From Punctularia strigosozonata HHB-11173 SS5 (Eukaryota > Basidiomycota > Agaricomycetes > Corticiales > Punctulariaceae): 64,000 nucleotides of DNA. The notes below the pieces were generated by a model that saw only the letters and a program-made list of their open reading frames with translations, searched no databases and was not told where the DNA came from. Below are positions 36,496-47,100 of the stretch, in pieces. The DNA is taken from assembly GCF_000264995.1 (NCBI RefSeq), contig NW_006767433.1:728346-792345 (forward strand), written 5' to 3'. How positions within the stretch are numbered: position 1 is the first letter of the stretch; the number at the start of each line of letters is the position of its first letter. Both the position numbers and the translations under genes were made by a program.

Positions 36496-38040
36496 TCACT
36501 GCGAGGTCTGGACGGTCTGAACGTCCGTGGTCATCAGCTTTGGTACGACATCTCTGAGCAAATCGAGCTCCGTCTGATCCAACCCATAACACCGTCGCAA
36601 GGTAAGCACTTTCAAGGATGCTCGGCCGTTGCGCTTCAGGCTGGACTCGCGTCGAATCGCCAGCTCGGCCCGACATCGACCGAACCAGGGAAATTCGGAG
36701 GAATGCACGGCGTCCATAATGTGCAGGCTGATGAGTCTCGGCAATGGTTCCCCCATGGCTTGCGTCCGATGGCGGTGTAAAGCGTTGAAGAAAGCGGTGA
36801 CCATCTCTACGCCCATCAGATCCAGGTCCCGCACCTTCGTGCAATGACGCAGAATCGCGTGCAATGCGTCTGCGGACGGTACGTGTTCCTGGCCGCCTTT
36901 CAGAATCATCAGATAGGGATTCAGGTGCGGAAGACATAGCGTGCTCAGATTCTTGAATATATCGTCGATCGCGGTCGAAAGCAGCTTTGGAAACCTGATG
37001 GAAGCTACTTTACAGAGGGTTGCGGAGATCAACAAGATCGAGGCTGCGGGAATGCCGGTCACAAGCTCGACTTGGCCCGGGGGGCAGTGAGGCTTTGCCA
37101 AGTTCCACAGGTCCGCAAGGCAGTCCATACTCTCCACTTCGTAACAGACAAGTTCGAAAGACCTGATCCTGATTTGATCAAATCGGAGGTGTCGGAGAAA
37201 GGACACTAATTCCTGACATGTACCCGCTAGGGTAACTTGACGTAACGCGGGTAGGTGGACCTCGCGTACAGGGGCAGCAGAGGTAGAGGATGCGAGCACC
37301 TTGGGCAGGTTGGCCCCTAAGGAGAGTAACTCGAGGAGAGGAAGTGCTTCAAGCGTGTCGAGGACGTCATCCAGAACAGTCGAGGGCATCTCTTGTGTGA
37401 GCTCGTAATTCAGATCAAGATACCTCAAGTTAAGCGTCCTAAGCCATCGTGAGGTCCATGGCAAGAAGGGTGCAATACTCTCCAGGCAAAAGGAGCGAAG
37501 GCTCGGCATACGGGTATCCTGTAGGCAATCGACAAGCTCCCTCAGTTGATCGTCTTCGAGGTCATCGAGGTCTGATATGCCGAGCTTGAGAGATCTCAGA
37601 ACGGGTGCGTATGTCTGAAATTGCTGCAATGTTGATAGAAGGACATCGTACGGCGCACTCAACCATAGCGAAGAGATGCGGGAAGGGTGGTGAAGTGCGA
37701 TGCGTTTTAGGACAGCTTCGCTTGAAGGACGGCGGACAATCTCGTCCGTGACGTCGTATACGACATGGAGGGGTATAGTAGGGAAACGTTCGCATAGAGC
37801 CAGGGCGAGCTTCGGTCGGCCCACGTCCAGAGTGTTCCACAGTTTCGAGGTGCCCAGCGCCACGCTTCTCCAAAATGCGCAAACTTGAGAGCACGGCGGC
37901 GACCATTCGGATATCGTCCATGTGCCCCAAGTCGTAATGTCGAGGTTGTCCTGGCTGAGCAACATGATATGGGAGAGGATCTCGCGAGGGAGTCGATTGA
38001 CGGGCTGCGAGGCGTTATGCTGGGTACGCAAATCGAACAT
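36496..38040 (-). CDS. F-box/LRR-like protein, paralogue of the gene at 40238-41992
   Basis: 514 residues from the first in-frame ATG at 38040. The F-box follows at once: VNRLPREILSHIMLLSQD, then the CSQVCAFWRSVALGTSKLW half-motif typical of agaricomycete F-box-like proteins. The rest is leucine-rich with irregular repeats (LRTLNLRYLDLNYEL, LEALPLLELLSLGANLP), expected to present substrates to an SCF ubiquitin ligase. The frame stays open upstream of the ATG and encodes a coiled-coil start (FYLDSEDRYALLEAFSSERR) that matches the second paralogue, so the real protein is probably longer and begins in an upstream exon. The closing segment CYGLDQTELDLL resembles CSGLDRTALGLL in the paralogue. No intron is needed in the part called here. 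Confidence 0.8.
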   Translation of the reverse strand: MFDLRTQHNASQPVNRLPREILSHIMLLSQDNLDITTWGTWTISEWSPPCSQVCAFWRSVALGTSKLWNTLDVGRPKLALALCERFPTIPLHVVYDVTDEIVRRPSSEAVLKRIALHHPSRISSLWLSAPYDVLLSTLQQFQTYAPVLRSLKLGISDLDDLEDDQLRELVDCLQDTRMPSLRSFCLESIAPFLPWTSRWLRTLNLRYLDLNYELTQEMPSTVLDDVLDTLEALPLLELLSLGANLPKVLASSTSAAPVREVHLPALRQVTLAGTCQELVSFLRHLRFDQIRIRSFELVCYEVESMDCLADLWNLAKPHCPPGQVELVTGIPAASILLISATLCKVASIRFPKLLSTAIDDIFKNLSTLCLPHLNPYLMILKGGQEHVPSADALHAILRHCTKVRDLDLMGVEMVTAFFNALHRHRTQAMGEPLPRLISLHIMDAVHSSEFPWFGRCRAELAIRRESSLKRNGRASLKVLTLRRCYGLDQTELDLLRDVVPKLMTTDVQTVQTSQ

Positions 38041-38465
38041 GGCCTTCTGCGCACGTTCACATACGCGTTCGAGCTCTTCGAGTTGACGCCTCCGCTCAGA
38101 CGAGAACGCTTCGAGAAGTGCATATCGATCTTCAGAATCCAGATAGAAAGGACCCCGTGACCACGAATCGCCAGAAAACGCGCTTGAGGGGTTTCCGACT
38201 CCCCCGAAGCTTGCGGAGGGTTGGAGTTGGTTAACAGTTCGGTCGTGGTAAGCTGTGACCCAGTTGTGACCTCTGCCAAAACGTGATCTTTTCGTGACTA
38301 TGGCTGTGCTGGTTCACGACTTCGCCGTTTTTTGCCCACTCGCGTCCGAGCCCGTTTTTTCACACGGTTGTAAACCGTACAAGCCCCGCCTCGCTTCGCT
38401 CCGGCGAGACTTTTGTTGTATCCGGCTTCAAACATCTGGCAGCAAGATATCATCCGAACGCGCTA

Positions 38466-38493
38466 TGTACTGTGCATCCACCCCTAATGCAAC
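38466..38493 (+). repeat. Left arm of a 28-bp perfect inverted repeat
   Basis: Starts TGTACTGTGCATCC and ends CCTAATGCAAC. Its exact reverse complement stands at 39118-39145. A second partial unit (CCCCTAATGCAACATCG) follows in tandem at about 38498-38515. Confidence 0.85.
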
Positions 38494-39117
38494 ATCGCCC
38501 CCTAATGCAACATCGACACAAATCCCTCTCCCGTTCCTTTCCTGCTCAGCTGCTCGTCTCGGAAAAAAAAATGTGCTCTCAAACATCTATAAATACTGTA
38601 TGTAAGAGATGAAGTAGGAGCGAGGCTTGGTTCGGGCTACAGAAAAACATTAGGACTGCTCGAGTGAGTTGATGCAACATGTCGCGAGTACTCCACGGCT
38701 TCGCTTCGCCGGATCGGTAACGCAAAATTTATGGAAATATTTGGTAGTACTCAATACATTGTATCCTATTTGCTACGCCATCCCGATTTGTGATTGCTGT
38801 AGTAATGCTGCTGTAGGAGGATGTTCAACACAAAGGGTGTTGGCGTGACGGATGAGTTCAAACTCCGCCTGCGTTGATTGGCCTGAGCCGCTTGAGCCCT
38901 GCGTTGCGCTGCAGCCTGTCCTAGTTCGGCACCTCGGCAAATCGTGACCGCGTGTGATGATCTCGCAACTTTGGCTGGTGCTCACTTCGTCTCGCCGGCA
39001 TCTCGCTGGCAGAGTTGAGGCTCAACCAAAATATTTGAGACGCTGGATAACATATCTATAGCATCCTGGCTATCTACTACCAAAGTTTTGGACAATTTTG
39101 AGGTGATTTGAGGGAGC

Positions 39118-39145
39118 GTTGCATTAGGGGTGGATGCACAGTACA
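39118..39145 (-). repeat. Right arm of the 28-bp inverted repeat
   Basis: Exact reverse complement of 38466-38493. The 624 bases between the arms have no good ORF. The block is relatively AT-rich and holds short hairpins around CTTCGCTTCGCCGG. This fits a remnant of a small non-autonomous DNA element; target-site duplications were not found directly at the arm ends. Confidence 0.8.
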
Positions 39146-39579
39146 CATTCTGGGTACAGTACAACTGGTAACTGCTTTCTGAAGAGAGCTGTCCATTGGC
39201 AAAGATGCGTGGGCGGGCCCAATGGCAATTCGTGATCATAATTGGTTAAAAACCTGGGAGTCGGAACCTGCGCGCATCGATGCGCGCTATACCCCCACGT
39301 GAAACCGTCGAAATCATAACCGTCAGACACGGTTGCGCAACGCGTACGGGGTTGGGTCTCACCTTTGCTGGATTTCAGGCATGACTCTGGCCGTCGAGTC
39401 TTCTTTGTAGAATTTGATGAATCTTATTCGACAAAGGAGAGCGCTTCTCGTTTGCAATGCAGCGTCAATATTCCAACCGTAGGTAAGTTAGGTGTTAGGT
39501 AACGGTGGTCGTGGCTCTCGTCACACGATCACGTAGGAGTGATGGCACGCGTCACTCCCGGCCAAAAGTCGCGATTCCG
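39146..39579. other. Spacer between inverted repeat and CPL1-like pseudogene
   Basis: About 430 bases without coding signal or repeat that I could define. Confidence 0.3.
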
Positions 39580-39966
39580 CGGTTGAGCGCTGGCTCGAGC
39601 ACACTGGCGCCGGTAAAGCGAGATAAGAAAGTGTCTACAGCGGCGCTGTGCGGCGTGGCGTGGCGCAGAGCAGCGCGAAACGGCGACAGCTCACGTACAC
39701 GACCTCCGCTGATACGCGCCTGTTGGACGGTGGGAGGGACTGCAGCGCGATCCCGCAGGTGGACGAAGTGAGCTGCTACAAGGGCGAATGCCGCATCAGT
39801 GAGTTGTCCACTCGCGATGTTATGCGAACGAATTGATGCTGATTCCTATCTGCCGCGCAGAGACCTGCCGCGACGGTTACGAGGTGTCGACGGTCAGCGA
39901 GCGGTGCCTTCGAAAACTTCTTACTCTCGCAAGTGCTCTCAGTATCAGCGCAGGCGGGCCGTCTGA
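39580..39966 (+). pseudogene. 5'-truncated, frameshifted copy of the CPL1/PriA-like secreted protein gene
   Basis: From about 39720 the sequence is nearly identical to the last part of the intact gene at 49987-51279: LLDGGRDCSAIPQVDEVSC, KGECRI, a GT-AG intron in the same place, then KTCRDGYEVS and ERC. After ERC four bases are missing, shifting the frame; the old frame would end RRRAV with TGA at 39964-39966, as in the intact gene. Weaker matching reaches back to about 39580 (around GGCGCCG...GCGAGATA). The signal peptide, Cys-rich repeats and promoter are absent. Because the intron was kept, the copy arose at DNA level, not through a processed mRNA. Confidence 0.85.
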
Positions 39967-40237
39967 GTAGCTCGCTTTATTACCTTATTACTTGTCGTTC
40001 CGTGATCATAAAGCCTGCATGTGAATATTGTTTCTTGCATGAAGTACCTTTGGAACAAGGTCTGAATCCCCATGATAGCAAGAGGTGTCGCTAGACGAAG
40101 AATGTACACCAGAATCAGCAACTAATCCGACTGCTCCATATCCCCGTCGGCGTAATCGGAACGGATAGATACGTTGTCAGACGTGTCAGAATCATCGTCC
40201 TACAAGGGAGATGAGCGCTGAAAATCGGGCATGCAAC

Positions 40238-41992
40238 TCAAGCAACCGAGGTGCTCACGTCCGGTGATGGATCCACGACGACCTTCGTCGCCAGCTCCTC
40301 CAGCAACCCCAACGCCGTCCTATCCAAACCGGAGCAGTGTGCTATCTTCACGTTCTGCAACGGGGCCTTTCCGTGTCGCAGCGCAAAAGCGTGCCTCCGG
40401 ATCAGCTCCGCGCAACAGAGACCGAACCACAGCTGCCCCGAGGAATGTTCCGCGTCGATGATTCGCAGCGTGGCGAGGTTCGGGAGTGCAATATGAGAGC
40501 CGTCGCCGGCGGCGTGAAGGTTGTGCAACGCTCGAAAAGCGTATTCGGCAGCGCCCAAACCTTTCAGAGAGAGATGTTGGAGGCCCTCGGCGTTGGCGAG
40601 AATATTTTGCAAAGAAGACAAGGACCGTGGGCGCAACGTGCCTTCCCGTTTGTTCAGTGCGAATATGGTCGCATTGGAGCTCAAGAGTTGACAAGAACCC
40701 AGTTGCTGTAAGATCGAATCACCTTCCTCAGGCGACGCACCATCGAGCGCCAACACGAGAGTGGGGCCGCCGCGTCGTGCCCGACCAGTAGAGCACAGGG
40801 AGACGTCGCTGATGTGCATATCGAGTGCGACGACAGGCCCGAGACAGTATGGTTGGGTTTCTTGCCAAATGTCGGCAAAATAGGCTGAGCATTCCGACCA
40901 GCATTTCACCTCGAGTTTGGCCGAGTCCGCGATCTTCAAATGCTTTAGGAGAGAGGCGCAACTGCGAGTAGGTCCTGCCAGATCGAGCTCACGAAGGCGG
41001 CACAAGTGCACCTTGCGGGAGGAACGCACTGACGGCGCAGTCAAAAGTTCATATGAACCGCCTCTACTCAAGCATAACCGCTCAAGGAAAGGTAAGGCCT
41101 CAAGGGCATCGAGTACGTCGTCAAGAGGCTCGTCGTCGCTCTCGTGCATTTGAGAGATCTCTAGATCTCGCAGTTCGAGCGACCGTAGCCACCTGGATAT
41201 CCAGAGTGAATGGGAGGAGAAACCTCTCATACAGAGGTAACGCAATTTCGAGCAATCGACGCCGGTTAGGCATTCGAAGAAGGAATTTTGATGTGCAGCA
41301 TCCCAAGGTACAGTTGTATCTCGGGTCAAGTGAAGTATCGTGAGGGCGGGCGCGCAAGTCTGGAACTGACTCATGAACGTATCGATTTTCGGTTTTATCC
41401 CTTTGACGTGGAGTACGGAGATGCGAGAGGGGTATCGGAGGATGATCCGTTCTAGAGTCTCGAAATCGGCAAGATTGCGGGACACGTATGTGACGCGAAG
41501 TTCGGTTTTCGGGAAGCGTTTGCACAACGCTAATGCGAGTTTTGGTTTCCGCAGGTCGATAAGGTTCCAGAGTTTGGAAGTCATGAAGGCTACCTGGCGC
41601 CAAAGCACGCAAACTTGGGAGCAGGCTAGGGGCCATTCCGACTTCCCGCTCAAAAATGGAAGGTCGATATTCCTGTTGTTTCTCAGCGTGAGAACCATTA
41701 TCTTCGAGAGGATTTCGTTAGGCAATCTGCTAACGGGCAAGGAGGCATTATGTTGGGCGCGGAGATCGAACATTGCCTCGTGTACACGCTCCAGTTTCTG
41801 CTTGAGTTCCTTGGATTCCAGCTCGAGACTTCTAAAGCGCTGCATATGCTCGGCTGAGAAAGCCGCAAGAAGTTCTGGGGTGTCCTCCTCACGCAAATAG
41901 AATGGGGAAGGGGAGCATGATGCATGGTGGGTTGTACTGTATACATGGCTATGGGTTGAGCAATTCACGAGGATATTCCATTGATTGCCCAC
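40238..41992 (-). CDS. F-box/LRR-like protein, paralogue of the gene at 36496-38040
   Basis: 584 residues in a single open frame. An N-terminal helical stretch (ELLAAFSAEHMQRFRSLE, KQKLERVHEAMFDLRAQHN) leads into the F-box VSRLPNEILSKIMVL and the CSQVCVLWRQVAFMTSKLW motif. The remainder is Leu-rich with LRR-like segments (WLRSLELRDLEIS, LEALPFLERLCLSRGG) and ends CSGLDRTALGLLEELATKVV. It shares layout and many exact words with the first F-box gene (MFDLRxQHNAS, KPKLALALCxRFP, LDDVLDxLEALP), so the two are paralogues on the same strand about 2.2 kb apart. The likely role is substrate selection for an SCF ubiquitin ligase; the substrate is unknown. The start at 41992 is tentative, since MQRFRSLE further in is another option. 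Confidence 0.82.
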   Translation of the reverse strand: MGNQWNILVNCSTHSHVYSTTHHASCSPSPFYLREEDTPELLAAFSAEHMQRFRSLELESKELKQKLERVHEAMFDLRAQHNASLPVSRLPNEILSKIMVLTLRNNRNIDLPFLSGKSEWPLACSQVCVLWRQVAFMTSKLWNLIDLRKPKLALALCKRFPKTELRVTYVSRNLADFETLERIILRYPSRISVLHVKGIKPKIDTFMSQFQTCAPALTILHLTRDTTVPWDAAHQNSFFECLTGVDCSKLRYLCMRGFSSHSLWISRWLRSLELRDLEISQMHESDDEPLDDVLDALEALPFLERLCLSRGGSYELLTAPSVRSSRKVHLCRLRELDLAGPTRSCASLLKHLKIADSAKLEVKCWSECSAYFADIWQETQPYCLGPVVALDMHISDVSLCSTGRARRGGPTLVLALDGASPEEGDSILQQLGSCQLLSSNATIFALNKREGTLRPRSLSSLQNILANAEGLQHLSLKGLGAAEYAFRALHNLHAAGDGSHIALPNLATLRIIDAEHSSGQLWFGLCCAELIRRHAFALRHGKAPLQNVKIAHCSGLDRTALGLLEELATKVVVDPSPDVSTSVA

Positions 41993-43190
41993 ATATCTAC
42001 GAGGTTGTCCATGTTGAACGCGCCGGACTGAACTTGAATCAGGAGGTTCCTATCACGACAAGGGGATTAAGGCAGCTATCGTTAGACTATCTGGTTCTTC
42101 AGGGCTGTCGTCCAAGGAGTGTGTGCGGTTGTCGAGGAACGGAGGATGGGAACCGTGGGGAAAGCCTGAACCACGATCACGCGTGCATCAACGGGATCGA
42201 CCCAGCTGGCGTCCAGGACTTGCCCGAGGACATGCTGCACATGCATGGTACAGCACCTGCTCTGACTGCGAGGACAAGCTGGGAAACCTCTGCCCTTCTC
42301 TATACGCATCGCTCCAGGGGAGATCCTCAAATGGTATATTTTCCGTTCCCGTCGGCAATGTATCGCTGGCAGTAGCAAAGTCCTTTCAAAGCGGTTTTGA
42401 ACGCTCGCATGCGCATCTTAGCCTGTTTCACGTCTTTGATGGACCCGTTCTCTCGCAAACTCTGGGCTTCGAGGCCATGGCCATGACACGTCCATTCTCG
42501 CTGCGCACACACCGCCTGCCGAGCGCTCCGGAGCGCGTCGGGCGCGCGTGATTTGCCAATGTATGTCATGATGCGGAACACTCAATGGCGCAAACGGATA
42601 TTACGCCTGGATTTTATCCTTAGCGCGCATTCCACGGGACGAACGTGGGTTCTGAGGGAGAGCGCTGGTCCCTCGAACCACGGGCTTTGCAGGCCGGCAC
42701 CTTGTACCCAGGTCGGTCTGTCATGGAAAATGGCGTTCCTTGGGCGGACAGCGATGCGCTTCATCTCATGGGACTACTGCCCATGCAGTGATGCTACGTC
42801 AAGGGGTCAAGCCTCGTCGACTGCGGGCCCTGCGTCCCGGATTATGCTGTCCGTACCCCTTTGGCTGTCGCGAGCGGATGACCTGCCGCTCTGTTGCTGC
42901 GACAAACTAATAACCTTTAGCCGTCTCCGTGCGCCTGATATCCCCGAGTGCGTTTACGTCCCTCCATTCTCTGGAGTTGACTCATGATTTCAATACGCAG
43001 TCCGGCGTCGGTCGCTGTTTCTGTTCTGAAGTTCGCGCCCCGCGTCTCCCGCAACCGCAACCGCTGACGCAGTGCCTGAACGCGTCAGGGATCATTCCAG
43101 CGTATCATTTTTTCGTGCTGGACTCTCGATGCCTATTTGCAATGGACGGACGGACGACCCGAGACTCGTATGGTGTACGTCCGACTCGGA
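41993..43190. other. Long intergenic region with no assignable gene
   Basis: About 1.2 kb between the second F-box gene and the small peptide gene. Medium open frames exist on both strands (for example 42553-42987 plus, 42082-42378 minus) but lack family motifs or consistent splice sites. It may hold decayed sequence from the same island. Confidence 0.3.
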
Positions 43191-43200
43191 TATATAAAGG
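43191..43200 (+). promoter_or_regulatory. TATA box of the small cysteine-rich peptide gene
   Basis: TATATAAAGG, 79 bases before the ATG at 43270. The CPL1-like gene has TATAAA at a similar distance (67 bases). Confidence 0.7.
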
Positions 43201-43269
43201 GTCGTCTGCGCCGCCGAGGACCCTCCAGCGAACTCGCCACAATCCCTGACTTCCAAAACACAAAGAACC

Positions 43270-43577
43270 ATGTTCAGCAAGAAGTTGGTCATCGCCGTGC
43301 TCGCGCTTTTCTCTGGGTAGGTGTCCTTCGTCGTGCACCACCCACGACTGTCCGCGCGAATCAGGACTCAACTCCTCTCCTCTTCGTCCTATAGTCTCGT
43401 CGCAGTCCAGGCCATGCCCAACTCTGAAGCGCGTGATCTCCCGTGCTGCTCGACGTTGTAAGTCGCCGTTCCGCGGTTGTATCCACGCCGGATCCGAGTT
43501 GATTGACGATGCTACTCCTCCGCAGCAACTGCGTCCCCGGCACGAAGTGCCTCGTGGTCTGCGACCCGGACTGCTGA
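43270..43577 (+). CDS. Small secreted cysteine-rich peptide (53 residues, three exons)
   Basis: Exons 43270-43316, 43395-43457 and 43526-43577 join in phase to 53 residues. Introns are 78 and 68 nt with GTAGGT/GTAAGT donors and TATAG/CGCAG acceptors. The first 22 residues form a signal peptide (MFSKKLVIAVLALFSG, then LVAVQA). The predicted mature peptide is about 31 residues and carries six Cys in the pattern CC-x4-C-x5-C-x3-C-x3-C, ending DPDC at TGA. Three disulfides are possible. A clear TATA box stands upstream and the ATG context is AACCATG. The gene lies beside the F-box/pseudogene island and has no resemblance I can name; small secreted cysteine-rich proteins are common in agaricomycetes and act in host or substrate contact, fruiting or defence. 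Function here is unknown. Each exon is too short to be seen as an ORF. Confidence 0.75.
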
Positions 43578-44136
43578 GCGGCGTCCTCCCAGACCTTTCA
43601 TGCATCCAGTGCCAGTAGGACAGGTTATTGCTATCACTCTATAATTGTCGGACGTCTTGTCTACGAGGTTGATTGATTCTTTATACACGGGTCATATGCG
43701 CTTATGATGCGTGCGCGAGACACCGTAGAGACTTGGACCACGAGTTGCGACGACCAAGGAAGAAAAACCGTAAAAGACTGCCGAGGCTCACGAACAGTGC
43801 AGGTGCACGCTGCCGATCGTTTTTGGCTTGTCTATATATGCAATTTTGCCAACCTCTCACTGCTGTACACGATATATGCATCTTACATGCTATCGAACGA
43901 GGGACCCCAAACCACCCCTTCCAGATCGGGACCGAGTCCCAGATCCGCGACCACGTACGGTGGTGGGTAGATAGGTAGACCGTCGAAAGAAAGAAAACCG
44001 AGAGAGAAATCGGGGGGAGATCACGAAAACGAGATGCAACGAAAACATGCGTTGAGATAAAGGACGATAAATGGGGGAAACCTGAGCGGGGAAACAACAT
44101 CTCGTTGGAGGTGCTTTGGGGGGGGGGGTCCGGCCG
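43578..44136. other. Tail-to-tail intergenic region
   Basis: About 560 bases between the small peptide gene and the 3' end of the GT90 gene. It ends in a G homopolymer (near 44118-44128). No coding signal. Confidence 0.4.
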
Positions 44137-47100
44137 TCACCACTGGTCCTCGATGTCCTGGAAGTCCATCTGGTCGCGGTCCAGGCTCATCAAGCGCGCG
44201 TACTCGAGCAACATCCTGTGTGTGATACCACATATCAGCTCCCTGTCTCGCACGTATAACGAGGTTGAAATCGAAACCGACCGGAACATGTACGCCGTCA
44301 AATCCTCCTTCCGCCACATCGTCCGACTCCACTCCCTCCCCGCCTCCGCGATCTTCCTCGCCAGATGATCGTTATCCTCCCCTCCCCCGTACCCGGTAAA
44401 GAACGCCATGATGTCCATCACGTCCGAGTAGTCGTTCTTCACCGGCACGAAGTGGACCCACGGCTGGATCCGGCGCGAGAACCACTCGGGGTAGACCGTC
44501 GCCTTGAGCACGACCGCGTGGGAGGTGATGAGGCGCTTGAAGCGCGAGGACCAGCCGTTGCCGTCGACGTCCATCACGTACTTGTACCTCCCCGCCTCGC
44601 GCGTGTCCATATTCTCCCGCCAGTCGAACATGTCTTCCAACACCGGACACACCTCCTCCGCGCACTGCATCGGCCCGCCCGCAAAGTGGACGTCGAGGAG
44701 CGCGTCCCGGAGCGCGCGCCGTTCCACCTCGACCACGTGCCACCCCTGGCCCTCTCCACGCCACCCTTGTCCTTGTCCTTCTCCCTCGGAGGAAGACGAG
44801 TTGGCGACCATGAGGCTCACGACGCCCTCCCCCTCCTCTGCCATCATCACCAACCGCTCGCGCTGCGCCTCCCACCACCGATGATCCCCCCCGCACCATA
44901 TCCCCGTATTGCTCCCCCTCCACAACAGCTTCCCCGCCCTCCTCTCCCCGCCCCTCCCCGCCTCCTCCTCGTCCCTCCTCTCCTTCTCCTCCCACCCCAG
45001 ATCGCCCTCCACGTCCTCCACCCAGCCCCCGACGCCGGCCGGCCTGAGATCGGCGTGCGCCGCGCTCGTCGAGTACGAGAACTGCGGGACCAGCGGCGGG
45101 CTCTCGAGCCCGGGCCCGGCGTGGTGCGAGAGGAACTGGCCGTGGGAGGTGAAGAGGGACGGGTGCGTGCACGGGTCCATCGCGGCGAGGTGCGAGCGGA
45201 CGAAGGTCCGGGTCCGGTTCGGCGCGGACAGGTCCGGGAACGAGGTCTCGTACGACTCGGACGAGGGCGGGAAGGGCGTGGCGAGCGCGCGCGCGGGCGA
45301 GGTCGGGGCGCAGGCGGACAGCCAGCCGATGTTCTCGTGCGGCGGGAGGTCGTGGATGTCGAGGTCTACCAAGGCAAACAAAAAAAAGAGGTGGGTTAAT
45401 CGGTAAGTAACGAACGAGAGAGAGAGGGGGGGGGGGGGGGGGGGGGGGNNNNNNNNNNNNNNNNNNNNNNNNNNNNNNNNNNNNNNNNNNNNNNNNNNNN
45501 NNNNNNNNNNNNNNNNNNNNNNNNNNNNNNNNNNNNNNNNNNNNNNNNNNNNNNNNNNNNNNNNNNNNNNNNNNNNNNNNNNNNNNNNNNNNNNNNNNNN
45601 NNNNNNNNNNNNNNNNNNNNNNNNNNNNNNNNNNNNNNNNNNNNNNNNNNNNNNNNNNNNNNNNNNNNNNNNNNNNNNNNNNNNNNNNNNNNNNNNNNNN
45701 NNNNNNNNNNNNNNNNNNNNNNNNNNNNNNNNNNNNNNNNNNNNNNNNNNNNNNNNNNNNNNNNNNNNNNNNNNNNNNNNNNNNNNNNNNNNNNNNNNNN
45801 NNNNNNNNNNNNNNNNNNNNNNNNNNNNNNNNNNNNNNNNNNNNNNNNNNNNNNNNNNNNNNNNNNNNNNNNNNNNNNNNNNNNNNNNNNNNNNNNNNNN
45901 NNNNNNNNNNNNNNNNNNNNNNNNNNNNNNNNNNNGGGGGGGGGCGGGGACGTACAGCGACCCTCGGCGACGGCCTTCTTCGCCTCCTCGCGCAGGCGCC
46001 AGCTCGCGAGCAGGTTCGGGTTATCGTGCGGACTGAAAACGGCGCGGAAAGGCGGGATCCACTGCTCGACGTCCTTCAAGAGCGCGATGAGCGCGCGCGC
46101 GCCGCGGACGTGCATCTCCCAATTCGGGTCGCCTGGATAAACGAACAAAAAAAATACAGAAAACACAAAACACGTCCATTCTATATATATATAATATATA
46201 TCCACTGACCTGGTCCGCCGTTCAGCGTCGCGTTCACGATGTTGATCCCCGCCCCGCGCCAGCTGCCCAGCTTTCCGATCGTGAACGTCTCCTTATGGCC
46301 CTCCCACGCTCCGACGATCTCCTGCAGCTGGCGCGGGCTCAGCGCGCGGAACGTCGCGAGGTCGTCCTCGATCTGGTCGTACTCGTCGGGTAGGCGGACG
46401 TCGTGCGCCTCGACGTAGTCCCACCAGCGGTCGAACCCGCGCGGCGGGGCGCGGCCGCCGTAGCGCCGGCGGTACTCGGCCGCGGCCTCGTCGAGCGATT
46501 TGGACTGGCGGGCGAGCGTGGCGGACCAGGCGCGCTCGGCGGAGGCGATGAGGGCGTGGAGCGGGTGTTGGGGCGCGGAGGGGTTGGCGAGGAGGAGGCC
46601 GGAGGGGAGGTCGACGTGCGATTCGGGAGGGGGGTGGGAGGAGGAGGAGGAGGCGGCGGCGAGAGGTGACTGGGGAGAAGAGCCGGGTTTCTGCTTCTTC
46701 TTGTTCGTCGTCTTCTTCGACTTGGGTCTGGACTTGGATTTGGATCGGGATCGGGAGGAGCGGTCGAGGAGGTCGGACAGGAGCGGCTTGAGCGGAGGCT
46801 GCGTCCACGCCGGGCCCATCTTCTCGCCCGTCGATCCGTCGTCCGGCGTGCGCGCGATCGGGAACGAGGACGGCGGCGGGGAGGTCTCGTGCCAGGCGAG
46901 CGTGACGGACAGGTGGCGGATGACGAAGGCGACGGAGCGGTAGGCGGCGGCAAAGATCAGGATCGCGTACAGCGCGGAGAGGACGTGGCGCCGCGCGCGG
47001 CGCTTCGGGGTGACGGTCAAGGCGGCGTAGGGAAGGCGGGCCGCGTGCGGGAGCGGCGATTTCGACCTCGACCTTGACCGCGAGGGGGAGGGCGAGACGG

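Noticed and set aside
44365-45399. 344-codon plus-strand ORF
   Set aside because: Antisense to the GT90 coding exon, with Pro/Arg/His-rich content and no motif.
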